The position numbers were made by a program, and so were the translations under genes. A DNA stretch of 64,000 nt. It comes from WJKQ01 sp043810515. GTDB lineage: Bacteria; Patescibacteriota; Gracilibacteria; UBA1369; LOWO2-01-FULL-3. This document shows, one piece after another, positions 49,711 through 58,230 of the stretch. Under the pieces are notes generated by a model that did not search any database, was not told where the DNA came from, and worked only from the letters and a program-made list of their open reading frames with translations. The DNA lies in assembly GCA_043810515.1 (NCBI GenBank), contig JBDRNZ010000001.1:9205-73204 (forward strand). Reading direction: 5' to 3'. The number at the start of each line of letters is the position of its first letter. Positions within the stretch are counted from its first letter, which is position 1.

Positions 49711-50442
49711 ATGTTTGAAAATAACCCGCACAGCCCTCATAACAGCCCTCATAATCCCAACGAATCACACGCGACCGCGGCCGCCATCCCGCGCACCGGC
49801 ATAGAGGCCACTTTTTTCGGCAAAGTAATGGCGTTTTTCGCGCTCGCGGTATTTACGTCCGCGCTCGGCACTTTCGTCGCATACAATTATTTCATAGATG
49901 TTTTTATAAACACGCCGGCACTTATGTACCTGCTTTTCGCAGGAGAACTCGCAATAATTTTCACATCAAGACTCTGGAGGACACACAGTCCGTTAAATAA
50001 ACTTATGTTCGCATTATTTGCGTTTATAACCGGAGTAACTCTTGCCCCGATTCTCTGGGTGCTCGCAAGTTCGCCGGGCGGAACCGCAATAGTGACAAAA
50101 GCCTTACTGGCGACCGGTCTCACGTTTACAGCCACGGGAGTCCTGGGCTGGACGACCAAGCGAAATCTCGCAAGCCTCGGCGGATTTTTGATGATGGCTC
50201 TTTTTGGAATGATAACAGTCGGTGTTATAGGAATTTTTATACCGTGGGGCAACGCATTTGAAATGATATTTTCGGGAGTCGGCGTTTTACTGTTCAGCGG
50301 CTTTATCGTCGTCGATTTTAACAGGCTGAAACATTATCCGCAGGACGCGTACATCGACGCGGCAATGGCGCTATATCTCGATATATTCAACCTTTTCCTT
50401 TATATTTTGAGATTTGTCATGTCCCTTTCCGGGCGGAATTAA
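49711..50442 (+). CDS. Bax inhibitor-1/YccA-family membrane protein
   Basis: The 243-residue protein has a His/Asn-rich cytoplasmic start (HSPHNSPHNPNESH) then seven hydrophobic segments. The family motifs FALFAFITGVTLAP and, near the C-terminus, AAMALYLDIFNLFLYILRF (conserved Asp pair region) are clear. Characterised members are calcium-leak channels. It is 15 bp upstream of yceD on the same strand. Confidence 0.93.
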   Translation: MFENNPHSPHNSPHNPNESHATAAAIPRTGIEATFFGKVMAFFALAVFTSALGTFVAYNYFIDVFINTPALMYLLFAGELAIIFTSRLWRTHSPLNKLMFALFAFITGVTLAPILWVLASSPGGTAIVTKALLATGLTFTATGVLGWTTKRNLASLGGFLMMALFGMITVGVIGIFIPWGNAFEMIFSGVGVLLFSGFIVVDFNRLKHYPQDAYIDAAMALYLDIFNLFLYILRFVMSLSGRN

Positions 50443-50457
50443 TAAACACACTTTAAA

Positions 50458-51033
50458 ATGAAAAGTCCCCTTATTTTTGATATATCTCACCTGATTTCGG
50501 CGCCAACCGGAGAAAATGAAACATATTCTTTCGAAGGACCGGCCGTTTTTGACGGAATCGATCTTGCGTCTGACGTATCGGGAAAAATTGAAATTATGAG
50601 AATTGAGAATGGTGTGAATGTTGCGGCGCGTGATATTAAGGCAAAAGCGAACCTGCGGTGTGAAAAATGCCTGGGCTCCTTCACCGAGGAGATTGAGGTT
50701 AAATTTGCGGAAAGACAGTTCCTTTTGGAAAAACCCGAAGAAATAACTGATCCGAACGATACTTATTTTGTCGACAAAATACATCTGACGATAGATTTGA
50801 CAGAAATGCTGAGGCAGGAATTAATCTTGCATTTCCCTGTAATTCTAGTATGCTCTACCCGCTGTAAGGGAATTTGTCCGTATTGCGGAAAGAACCAAAA
50901 TGCAGACAAATGCGGCTGCAAAGAAGAAAAACCGGCCGCTTACCACCCCCTTGCAGGACTTAAAAATTTATTAGACTCAAAAAATGGCAAAACACCCGGT
51001 ACCAAAAAAGAAAACCCCAAAGTCAAAAGGTAA
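50458..51033 (+). CDS. yceD: YceD/DUF177-family protein
   Basis: A 191-residue protein of the YceD family, which is usually encoded next to rpmF and is linked to 23S rRNA/ribosome accumulation. Features are the central [10 protein letters not shown] with the conserved CxxC and the C-terminal metal-binding-like cluster [20 protein letters not shown]. Its 3' end overlaps rpmF by 50 bp, an unusually long overlap in another frame. Confidence 0.9.
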   Translation: MKSPLIFDISHLISAPTGENETYSFEGPAVFDGIDLASDVSGKIEIMRIENGVNVAARDIKAKANLRCEKCLGSFTEEIEVKFAERQFLLEKPEEITDPNDTYFVDKIHLTIDLTEMLRQELILHFPVILVCSTRCKGICPYCGKNQNADKCGCKEEKPAAYHPLAGLKNLLDSKNGKTPGTKKENPKVKR

Positions 51034-51223
51034 AAAACGCTACGGCGCCTTTAAGACAAGAACGCTGAAAGCTCTTACCGACAGAGTGAAACTGACAACC
51101 TGCAAAAATTGCGGGGCGGCGGCTCTGGCTCACACGGCATGTCCGCAGTGCGGCCAGTATAAAGGCAGACAGGTCATTGATAAACAGAAAGCATTAGAAA
51201 AAATCACGAAAATAAAAGCTTAG
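50984..51223 (+). CDS. rpmF: 50S ribosomal protein L32
   Basis: This 79-residue ribosomal protein begins [19 protein letters not shown], the normal L32 start, and has a Cys4 zinc ribbon (CKNCG and CPQCG). It is somewhat longer than average at the C-terminus. It starts within yceD and is followed by nusB after 4 bp. Confidence 0.95.
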   Translation: MAKHPVPKKKTPKSKGKKRYGAFKTRTLKALTDRVKLTTCKNCGAAALAHTACPQCGQYKGRQVIDKQKALEKITKIKA

Positions 51224-51227
51224 CAAC

Positions 51228-51644
51228 ATGGCTAGCAACAGGCATCTTGCCAGAACCTGCGTAATGCAAACTCTATTTTCAGTGGAGTTTAAAAAAAAGG
51301 AGGATCCACTTATTGTTCTTGAAAATATTCTTTCCGAATTCGCGCCGAAGCTGAAAGGAGGGGATTTTGCATTCGAAACGCTCAAAGGTATTATCAAACA
51401 TAAAAAAGAAATTCACACACTGATTCGTAAGTTTGCGCCGCAATGGCCGCTGGAAAAAATCGCGGGAATTGACAGAGCGGTTTTGGAAATTGGAATTTAT
51501 GAATTAAGGTATAATAAGGAAGTGCCGCCGGTTGTCGCGATAAACGAAGCCATCGAAACCGCGAAGCATTTCGGCGATGAAAACAGCCCAAAATTCGTAA
51601 ATGGGGTTTTAAGCAGTATAATGAACGCGAATAAAAAAAATTGA
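51228..51644 (+). CDS. nusB: Transcription antitermination factor NusB
   Basis: NusB binds boxA RNA with S10 in rRNA antitermination. The 138-residue all-helical protein has [17 protein letters not shown], the [21 protein letters not shown] motif, [29 protein letters not shown]. It lies in a run of RNA genes, 7 bp before rnc. Confidence 0.95.
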   Translation: MASNRHLARTCVMQTLFSVEFKKKEDPLIVLENILSEFAPKLKGGDFAFETLKGIIKHKKEIHTLIRKFAPQWPLEKIAGIDRAVLEIGIYELRYNKEVPPVVAINEAIETAKHFGDENSPKFVNGVLSSIMNANKKN

Positions 51645-51651
51645 AATTCTT

Positions 51652-52332
51652 ATGAAAAAGCTCGAAAAAAAAATTGGGATTTCCTTTAAAGACAAGGATC
51701 TCCTAAAAACGGCATTCGTTCACAAATCCTACGTAAACGAACATAGAAAAGAAAGCGTCACGGACAATGAAAGGCTCGAATTTTTGGGGGACGCGGTTTT
51801 GGAACTTGTTTCGACTAAACATTTATTTGAGAAATGTCCTGACAAATCCGAAGGCGAAATGACATCTTTCAGATCCGCCCTTGTGAAAGGCAAAACTCTT
51901 GCGGAAATTGCTGAAGAACTTGATCTGGGGGAATATTTATTTCTTAGCCGCGGAGAGGAGCAGTCGGGTGGAAGAGAAAAAAATTACATACTCGCGAACA
52001 CGCTTGAAGCGCTTATTGGAACAATTTATCTCGATCAGGGATACGGCGCCGCGGAAAAATTCATTGAAAAATTTATTCTGGCCCGTCTTGATGAAATAAT
52101 AGAAAAAGGCCTTCATATTGATGCGAAATCACGTTTTCAGGAAGCCTGCCAGGAAATCCTCGAGGTGACGCCGCATTATGAGATTGTAAAAGAGGAGGGG
52201 CCTGATCATGAAAAAGAATTTACAATGGGCGCGTATATCGGCGAGGAATTGGTTGCGACCGGCATGGGGTCGAGCAAGCAAAAAGCCGAGGACGAAGCGG
52301 CAAAAAACGCTTTAAAAACAAAAGGATGGTAG
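51652..52332 (+). CDS. rnc: Ribonuclease III
   Basis: Cleaves double-stranded RNA in rRNA processing. The 226-residue protein has the signature NERLEFLGDAVLEL (39-52) with catalytic Glu/Asp, a second acidic site NTLEALIGTIYLD, and a C-terminal dsRBD (about 155-225, ending GMGSSKQKAEDEAAKNAL). The last codons overlap the start of the Nudix gene by 7 bp. Confidence 0.97.
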   Translation: MKKLEKKIGISFKDKDLLKTAFVHKSYVNEHRKESVTDNERLEFLGDAVLELVSTKHLFEKCPDKSEGEMTSFRSALVKGKTLAEIAEELDLGEYLFLSRGEEQSGGREKNYILANTLEALIGTIYLDQGYGAAEKFIEKFILARLDEIIEKGLHIDAKSRFQEACQEILEVTPHYEIVKEEGPDHEKEFTMGAYIGEELVATGMGSSKQKAEDEAAKNALKTKGW

Positions 52333-52760
52333 AAGCAAAATACGACGAAAAATCCTGTGGAATAGTTGTTTTTCGTGAAAGCGGTGGGGTAAGAATGTAT
52401 CTGGTATTGAAATATCCCGGCGGACATTTTGATTTTCCAAAAGGCCATGTCGAGGCGGACGAAACGGAACACGAAACAGCTCTGCGCGAATTGGCCGAGG
52501 AAACCGGAATTACCGATGTGGAATTTGTAGAAGGCTTCAGAAAGCAGATTTCCTATATTTACAATAAAAAGGGAAAACGTTCGGATAAAGAGGTGATATT
52601 TTTTCTTGGAAAAACCCAGGCCCAAAACGTGCGGCTTTCCCACGAGCATCGTGATTTTGTCTGGCTGGAATATGACATGGCTTTTAATAAAGTTACGTTT
52701 GATAACGCGAAAAATCTCCTTCGCGCCGCGGAAAAACTGCTGGGCCCGTCGCATGGGTGA
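52326..52760 (+). CDS. Nudix hydrolase (Ap4A-hydrolase-like)
   Basis: The 144-residue protein has the Nudix box GHVEADETEHETALRELAEETG (pattern GX5EX7REUXEEXGU) near 37-59 and the N-terminal CGIVVFRESGG of diadenosine tetraphosphatase-like members. Substrate is not certain; ADP-ribose or oxidised nucleotides are other options. A 13-bp direct repeat, GTCGCATGGGTGA, covers its last codons and stop (52748-52760) and recurs at 52764-52776. Confidence 0.9.
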   Translation: MVEAKYDEKSCGIVVFRESGGVRMYLVLKYPGGHFDFPKGHVEADETEHETALRELAEETGITDVEFVEGFRKQISYIYNKKGKRSDKEVIFFLGKTQAQNVRLSHEHRDFVWLEYDMAFNKVTFDNAKNLLRAAEKLLGPSHG

Positions 52761-52800
52761 AATGTCGCATGGGTGACGGCCTGCCATACCGCATATACTC

Positions 52801-52817
52801 ATTCATCGCCGGCGATT
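52801..52817. repeat. Palindrome-containing dispersed repeat, copy 3
   Basis: ATTCATCGCCGGCGATT, the reverse complement of the 17-bp core found at 42554 and 47751. It lies in the gap between the Nudix and pepA genes. Confidence 0.6.
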
Positions 52818-52937
52818 AAAATTTTCTTAAAATTTTTCTAAAATCCACCCGTCGGCCTCCGCGATAAAAAATAAAAATTTCTGAAAACAAAAAAACTTTG
52901 TTATTATAAAATCCTCTTAATAAATAAATCTCCATTC

Positions 52938-54419
52938 ATGAAAATTAAAATTCTGACGGATCTGAAATCAAAAAACGGCCTTCTTGTCGCGCCGCTTTTT
53001 AAGGAAGACATTTCCATTCCGCCAAAATTTTATCCGGAACCGGTAAGAAATTTCATAAAAACTCTTAAAAAAACTGGGGATATAAAAGGAGCGAGAGGCA
53101 AGACTTATGCCACGTACATAGGCAAAGCCGACGTTCCGAAAAAAGCTCTTGTGATCTGCCTCGGTGAAAAAAATAAAATGACATGCGCCCGCGCGAGAGT
53201 GATTGGCGCGAAAATCGGAAAACACGCGGCAGCGGTAAAAGAAAAAGAGGTGAACGTATTTCTGCCGGTGCAGCTTGTGGCATTTTCGCAGGAGTTTATA
53301 GAGGGAATGCTTATGTCGCAATACGATATTGGAAAATTCAAAACAGCAAAATCTAAAAATTCCAAAAAACATTCTCTTGAGGAAATAAATATCATAGTGG
53401 CGCGTCCGGAAAAATCACTTAAAGCCGCATTCGAAAAAGCCGAGATTATAAACGAAGGGGCGAATTACGTAAAAGATCTAATAAATGGGCCTTCAAACAT
53501 GGTCGATTCGGATTATTTGTCAAAAGAAGCCAAAGATCTCTCCAGAAAAAACAAATACGGATTGAAAATTTTTGGCACCAGAGAATTGAAAAAAGAAGGA
53601 TGGGGCGCGCTCCTGGCTGTAAACATGGGATCCGGCAAAGACGCAAAATGTATCGTCTTGCAATATCTCGGCGCAAAAAAAAGAAATGAAAAACCGATAG
53701 TTATAGTCGGAAAAGGAATAGTTTTTGACAGCGGGGGATACAATCTAAAACCCGCGAATTTTATAGAAACAATGCACCAGGACAAAGCGGGAGGATGCGT
53801 TGTGTTGGGACTTTTTAAAATTCTCAAAAAACTTGCAATCAGAAAAAATGTTATTGGGATAATCCCGATTGCGGAAAACATGATAAGCGCCAAAGCATAC
53901 AGGCCGTCTGATGTAATAACTTCATTGTCGGGAAAAACGATTGAAATTACAAATACTGACGCGGAAGGGCGCCTGATTCTTGCGGACGCCATAACATACG
54001 GAACAAAATTTAAACCGCAGTACCTCATAACAATCGCAACCTTAACCGGCGCCGTCATAATCGCGCTCGGCGACAGATTTTCCGGACTGATGGCGAATGA
54101 CAGAGTTTTAAGGAACAATCTGCAAAAAGCAGGAAGAGAAACTGACGACCTTGGCTGGCCTCTACCCATGCACAGGGACTACAACCAAAAAATTGACAGC
54201 GAGATCGCGGACATACGAAATCTGGACACTTCATCCGGCCGCAAAGCCGGCGCCTCAAAAGGCGCGGCATTCCTTGAGAGATTTGTCGAAAAAAACAAAT
54301 GGTGCCACATCGACATCGGCGGCACGGCCTTCACCGACGATCCGAAAGAGTACGAATCAAAAGGAGCCACATCCCACGGATTGCAGATGCTTTTGAGATT
54401 TTTGGAGAACGAAGTCTAG
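52938..54419 (+). CDS. pepA: Leucyl aminopeptidase (M17)
   Basis: A hexameric two-metal exopeptidase. The 493-residue protein carries VGKGIVFDSGGYNLKP, DKAGGCVVLG, and the family signature NTDAEGRLILADA, with catalytic Lys/Arg and metal-binding Asp/Glu residues in place. The N-terminal macro-like domain is divergent. Only A/T-rich sequence and part of a dispersed repeat precede it. Confidence 0.96.
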   Translation: MKIKILTDLKSKNGLLVAPLFKEDISIPPKFYPEPVRNFIKTLKKTGDIKGARGKTYATYIGKADVPKKALVICLGEKNKMTCARARVIGAKIGKHAAAVKEKEVNVFLPVQLVAFSQEFIEGMLMSQYDIGKFKTAKSKNSKKHSLEEINIIVARPEKSLKAAFEKAEIINEGANYVKDLINGPSNMVDSDYLSKEAKDLSRKNKYGLKIFGTRELKKEGWGALLAVNMGSGKDAKCIVLQYLGAKKRNEKPIVIVGKGIVFDSGGYNLKPANFIETMHQDKAGGCVVLGLFKILKKLAIRKNVIGIIPIAENMISAKAYRPSDVITSLSGKTIEITNTDAEGRLILADAITYGTKFKPQYLITIATLTGAVIIALGDRFSGLMANDRVLRNNLQKAGRETDDLGWPLPMHRDYNQKIDSEIADIRNLDTSSGRKAGASKGAAFLERFVEKNKWCHIDIGGTAFTDDPKEYESKGATSHGLQMLLRFLENEV

Positions 54420-54496
54420 GACGCGCTAGCCTTTTCTCGCACGCCTCTTGTCCCTGGCCCTCGCGCCTTTCGCCTCTCGCGCAAACTTCGCATATG

Positions 54497-55420
54497 CTAG
54501 AAATTCGCGTCCTCCTTGCAGACATGATATGCGTAGTACGCCGCGGTCACGCCTTCCGCTGAGCCGGTTATGGCTTGTTTGAATTCCGTGTCGCAGCAGT
54601 CGCCCGCGGCAAAAACGCCCCGCACGTTTGTTTCCGTTTTGCGGTTTATTTTGATCTCGCCTCTTTCGTTTAACTCGACACCGAGGGGTTTCGCGAGTTC
54701 GGTCTGGGCGATATGTCCGATTGCGAGAAATACACCATCTATTTCGATTTCCTCCCCGGCGCGTTTGCCGCCTGTGCCTTCTTTGAATTTTATTTTTTCA
54801 ACTTTGTCAGTTCCTATAATCTCCTCGATTTCCGTTTTATAGAGAACTTCGATTTTGTCGTTTTTTTGAATTTTTTCCGCGTTGATTGGCTCCGCGCGCA
54901 AAACATCGCGTCTCACTATCAGATAAACTTTACTTGCGTGTTCGCTCAAAAAAAGCGCTTCCTTGGCGGCACTATCGCCACCGCCCACCACGCATACTGT
55001 TTTGTTTTTATAAAACGCCCCGTCGCACAGTGCGCAATACGAGACACCTTTGTTCTCAAGTTCTTTTTCTCCCGCGACATCGAGTTTTTTATGTTTTGTG
55101 CCGGTGGAAATGAGAATGCTTTTGCCGGTATATTCGCCGGAACCTGTTTTTACTTTGAATTTTTCCTCTTCTTTTTCAATTTTTTGAACCCGTTCGCTTT
55201 TTATCTCGGCTCCGCTAGCAACGGCGTGTTCATAGAGTGCGGTTGCCAGATCCGGCCCCGAAATACTTTTTATACCGGGCCAGTTCTCAACAATATTTGT
55301 TGTCGTAATAAGCCCGCCCGGAAGTTCTGCGATAACAAGAGTCTTCAGCCCCAGCCTGGTCGCATACATCGCTGAGCTAAGCCCGCTGCAACCACCTCCG
55401 ATAACTATAAAATCATACAT
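54497..55420 (-). CDS. trxB: Thioredoxin reductase
   Basis: NADPH-dependent flavoprotein reducing thioredoxin. The 307-residue protein has the FAD GxGxxG motif IGGGCSGLSSAMYA (7-20), redox-active C129-C132 (YCALCDGAF), the NADPH loop VVGGGDSAAKEALFL and the C-terminal GVFAAGDCCDTEFKQAITGSAEG. It closes the host block; GC-rich foreign-looking DNA starts just upstream of it. Confidence 0.96.
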   Translation of the reverse strand: MYDFIVIGGGCSGLSSAMYATRLGLKTLVIAELPGGLITTTNIVENWPGIKSISGPDLATALYEHAVASGAEIKSERVQKIEKEEEKFKVKTGSGEYTGKSILISTGTKHKKLDVAGEKELENKGVSYCALCDGAFYKNKTVCVVGGGDSAAKEALFLSEHASKVYLIVRRDVLRAEPINAEKIQKNDKIEVLYKTEIEEIIGTDKVEKIKFKEGTGGKRAGEEIEIDGVFLAIGHIAQTELAKPLGVELNERGEIKINRKTETNVRGVFAAGDCCDTEFKQAITGSAEGVTAAYYAYHVCKEDANF

Positions 55421-55602
55421 ATTGAAAAATTTTAAATATCAAACATTCACATACTATCAAAAATCCCCAAGACCTGAAAGTAAAGGGAATGACTCGCACC
55501 AGATTTGAAATTCCCGTCCGGAGTTCCGCATGACGCCGCGCTTTTAAAAGTGCACGACACGCAAGACCGGAGGAAAATGGTGCTTTAAGGAAGGGTAGGC
55601 GG

Positions 55603-55638
55603 GGCGGGGAGGCGACGGACCTTCCGTCGCTCCCCGCC
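55603..55638. other. Strong GC-rich hairpin downstream of cassette-1 gene
   Basis: GGCGGGGA and GCGACGG pair with CCGTCGC and TCCCCGCC around a 5-nt loop with one bulged G, a 15-bp stem. There is no T-run, so a Rho-independent terminator is uncertain; it may protect the 3' end of the transcript. Confidence 0.6.
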
Positions 55639-55858
55639 CTCACCCGAGTAGCGGATGATTGAAAGGAAAAAGAGCAGAACTTTGGCCGGAACTGGAGGGA
55701 AGAACGGGAAGAAGCCCGCCCTTATCGTTCCGACCGAAAGGAGGGGACGGCCCGGGGGGTAGGGGCCGCCTTGGGACGAAAGAATGGGACAGGCGGGGGC
55801 TGAGACCTTGACGAGGGGGAGGAGGCCCCTTCGTTTTTCCCCGCTGTCCCAACTGAGA

Positions 55859-56266
55859 TCAGGGAACCGGAACCGTGAAGGTCACTGTCCCGCCCGAAGA
55901 CGGGATGGCAACCTGTTCCGGAGCAATGACGGCATCCGAAGGTGCCGTCACGACATGGATAGGAATGACATTTCCATCCATGTCCTCGATCCAGACCGTG
56001 CCTATGCCCACGAATACGATCTCGTACGGTCGCGTGTCGCCACGGCAAACGCCGGAGTATTCACGCCAGCCACCCAAGAAATTGTACTCGCGACCGTTAC
56101 AACAGACCACCGTCGTCTCTTCCTCTCCATGGACGATGATCTTGGCGAGTTCTACGCAGCCTGCCGACTCTCCACAGTCGGGCGAAATCGGTTCCTCCGA
56201 AACGCCACAACTGTAGAGAAAGACCGTGAGCGCCACGGCCAGCGTCTCGAGCAGTGCCCACCGCAT
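55859..56266 (-). CDS. Short exported lipoprotein in GC-rich cassette 1
   Basis: A 135-residue protein with a hydrophobic start and lipobox-like LYSC (Cys near 19). The mature part has six Cys (PDCGESAGC, VVCCNG, GVCRGD) and a C-terminal beta-rich stretch with IAPEQVAIPSSGGTVTFTVPVP, like the end of an Ig-like module. The start ATG at 56266 has an excellent Shine-Dalgarno (AAAGGAG, 6 nt away), unlike host genes. G+C and codon use are far above the neighbours. No family recognised. Foreign origin is inferred from composition and signals. Confidence 0.75.
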   Translation of the reverse strand: MRWALLETLAVALTVFLYSCGVSEEPISPDCGESAGCVELAKIIVHGEEETTVVCCNGREYNFLGGWREYSGVCRGDTRPYEIVFVGIGTVWIEDMDGNVIPIHVVTAPSDAVIAPEQVAIPSSGGTVTFTVPVP

Positions 56267-56353
56267 GGCGAGCTCCTTTCCGCGCGGCCGTGGCTACCGG
56301 TCGCGCAAAACGAAAACAGATCTGATCTGCTCAATCCTTTCAATCCGAGTCAA

Positions 56354-56405
56354 GAATGCCGACTCAAAAGCAGGCACGCAAAAACCTGCTTCCAAATCGG
56401 CATTC
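56354..56405. other. Two-part hairpin in the leader of cassette-1 gene
   Basis: Outer stem GAATGCCGA (56354-56362)/TCGGCATTC (56397-56405), inner stem AAGCAGG (56368-56374)/CCTGCTT (56385-56391). It lies between the right inverted repeat and the gene start and is the counterpart of structures in cassettes 2 and 3. Confidence 0.7.
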
Positions 56406-56510
56406 TCGACATATCCTTAAAGCATTTATCTGGTGCGAGTTGTCAAAAATCGTCCATCCGCCACTATGATTTTCCAGTCATCAACCGTCCCATGAGCGCG
56501 CGCATTTGCC

Positions 56511-56530
56511 CGCACCCTATAGGAAATAGC
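56511..56530. repeat. CCTATAGG block, copy 1
   Basis: CGCACCCTATAGGAAATAGC, repeated with one change at 61967-61986 in the same orientation. Both copies are 70-96 bp beyond the right inverted repeat of a cassette. Looser similarity extends to about 75 bp around them. Confidence 0.65.
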
Positions 56531-56670
56531 GAATAGGAAGCATATTTTACATAATAAATCAGGTCATTGTCAACCGGATTATTCGTTAAATGCAAGCCGC
56601 GAAACAAAATATTTTACATTCCATAAACCTGCGAATGAGTTCCAATATCAACAACCAACAAAGAAAAAGT

Positions 56671-56716
56671 CGTCACCGGTGACGGGTCGAAACCTGAAAC
56701 AAAAATCTTATTTCAG
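56671..56716 (-). terminator. Tandem hairpins after the rhuM operon
   Basis: Going down the minus strand, CCTGAAA/TTTCAGG (56716-56692) is followed by the perfect palindrome CGTCACCGGTGACG (56684-56671) and then ACTTTTTC, a plausible intrinsic terminator. The gap 56267-56728 holds no other gene. Confidence 0.6.
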
Positions 56717-56728
56717 GACATCAATTTC

Positions 56729-56854
56729 TTAAATTTTATTGTCAACAATGTCCTTTGCCAGCCGCCACAACATAGCCCAAACCTTGAGTTTTTCGTCAGC
56801 CGACATTTTCCTGAAAATATCATCCTGGATATCCTGAGCTGTTTTCACGGGCAT
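56729..56854 (-). CDS. 41-residue ORF coupled to rhuM
   Basis: ATG at 56854, three bases after the rhuM stop (TAATAAATG), so translation is probably coupled. The product has 41 residues with a central amphipathic helix IFRKMSADEKLKVWAMLWRLAKDI. The IFRKMSxxEKLK pattern resembles very short proteins found beside toxin/antitoxin-type genes, but I cannot place it in a family. A hairpin terminator follows it. Confidence 0.6.
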   Translation of the reverse strand: MPVKTAQDIQDDIFRKMSADEKLKVWAMLWRLAKDIVDNKI

Positions 56855-56857
56855 TTA

Positions 56858-57835
56858 TTATTTTTTAAATTTTATCACTTTTTTTACGCTTTTATCAAAA
56901 TCAGAAATAAATTTTTTATCCTCTTCTTTTTTGAATTTTATAAATTCTTTTTCGGCTTTTTCATCTGCCAATTTTTTAGATACACTACCCTTGTTTTTCA
57001 AAATTTCTTTTTCATTTAATCTTAAAAAATCATCAAGTTTGCGAATCCAATCTTCCATTTTCATTGTTCTATTATTACGAGCCCGCAATTCAGCGAATGA
57101 AAGATATTGGTCAACGATAAGATTTAACTCTTGCAATTCTTCTTTTGTAAGGTAGTTATTTGCTATAAAAGCATCTTTTTTGTGGATTTTCCTACCTTCT
57201 ATACAAGTTATACCCATGTTTGGTTTGCTTGAATCAGCTCTTTCTGAAATAATTTCCGCTGCTGTCCTTCCATGAATCCCAAAGTGCATCTTATTCTGGA
57301 CGGTAGCAAAAAAATTTTGGGTCAGTTTTGAATATGGGTCATAATCAATGCTAAGAGCATATATATCGGTAATTTTTTGATAAAAATTACGCTCACTTGT
57401 TCTTATCTCACGGACACGCTCAATGAGTTCATCGAAATATGGGTTTCTCTTGCCTTCCTTAAGGCGTTCATCATCAAGTGCAAAACCTTTAACAATGTAT
57501 TCTTTAAGCCGCTGTGTGGCCCAGATTCTAAATTGCGTGCCTCTAATTGAATTCACCCTATATCCTACTGAAATAATCATGTCGAGATTGTAGAAATCTA
57601 TTTGCCTCTTTTTGCCGTCTTTTGCAACTTGTGCAATTTTTGCACAGGTTGATTTTTGCTTCAGTTCGCCAGTTCCATAAATATTTCTAATATGTTTAAC
57701 AATTCCTGTCCTATCTACATCAAATAATTCAGCCATTTGATGGGTGTTCAGCCATACCGTTTCATCTTCAAGTCTTACTTGAATTTTTAGCTGTCCATCA
57801 TCAGCCTCATATAGAATTAACTGTGTATCCTTCAT
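56858..57835 (-). CDS. rhuM: RhuM-family protein
   Basis: The 325-residue protein matches the RhuM family named from a Salmonella pathogenicity island: ILYEADDGQLKIQVRLEDETVWLNTHQMAELFDVDRTGIVKHI, then the YNLDMIISVGYRVNSIRGTQFRIWAT core, and a long Lys/Glu-rich helical C-terminus. The N-terminal part resembles a winged-helix or phage antirepressor-like DNA-binding domain. RhuM genes are widespread on mobile islands; the molecular function is not established. Composition is AT-rich like the host and unlike the GC-rich cassettes on both sides. Confidence 0.9.
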   Translation of the reverse strand: MKDTQLILYEADDGQLKIQVRLEDETVWLNTHQMAELFDVDRTGIVKHIRNIYGTGELKQKSTCAKIAQVAKDGKKRQIDFYNLDMIISVGYRVNSIRGTQFRIWATQRLKEYIVKGFALDDERLKEGKRNPYFDELIERVREIRTSERNFYQKITDIYALSIDYDPYSKLTQNFFATVQNKMHFGIHGRTAAEIISERADSSKPNMGITCIEGRKIHKKDAFIANNYLTKEELQELNLIVDQYLSFAELRARNNRTMKMEDWIRKLDDFLRLNEKEILKNKGSVSKKLADEKAEKEFIKFKKEEDKKFISDFDKSVKKVIKFKK

Positions 57836-57941
57836 GTTTTATTGTTTTTAGCTTTGAAACTATATCAAAAAACTCTTTATTTGTCAGTTTTATTGCCGAA
57901 TAATTGTTTCATATTTCACCCCAAAACCTATAAAACTGATA

Positions 57942-57970
57942 TTGACATATATAAATAATGGTTTTATAAT
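57942..57970 (+). promoter_or_regulatory. Perfect consensus sigma70 promoter upstream of cassette 2
   Basis: TTGACA (57942-57947), 17 bp, TATAAT (57965-57970). It fires rightward into cassette 2, from outside its left inverted repeat, and is 261 bp before the GTG start. The rest of 57836-58230 holds only the repeat and hairpin described separately. Confidence 0.8.
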
Positions 57971-58083
57971 TCGCAGCCTGGCCGCATTATATGCGTGTCT
58001 GTGATGATTCTTCTCTAAGAATACGTCCGGGCCCAAAAGACCGGTCAGTGATCATTGAAAATAGGCATTGCGAATTTGCCTGC

Positions 58084-58150
58084 GGTGACAGTGAAAAGCT
58101 CTCAAACTTAATGATTTTTGCGAATTTTTTGAGAATTTTTCACTGTCGCC
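58084..58150. other. Two-part hairpin in the leader of cassette-2 gene
   Basis: Outer stem GGTGACAGTGAAAA (58084-58097) pairs with TTTTCACTGTCGCC (58137-58150, 13 of 14), inner stem TCTCAAA (58100-58106) pairs with TTTGAGA (58128-58134). Confidence 0.7.
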
Positions 58151-58230
58151 AATGGCGATTTGGAGATATAGAACGGGCCGCAAGTTGCGGTTCGTTTGGA
58201 GTTTAGGACTTCGATTGAAGGAGAAGGAAC

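Larger units (their letters stand above)
55492..56440. mobile_element. Putative GC-rich cassette 1, bounded by 13-bp inverted repeats
   Basis: ACTCGCACCAGAT (55492-55504) and its exact reverse complement (56428-56440) frame 949 bp of mostly GC-rich DNA with one lipoprotein gene. Downstream of that gene (55505-55858) there is no gene; it holds a strong hairpin at 55603-55638. No transposase or recombinase is inside. Direct target duplications were not found. The same repeat family frames cassette 3. Confidence 0.45.
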
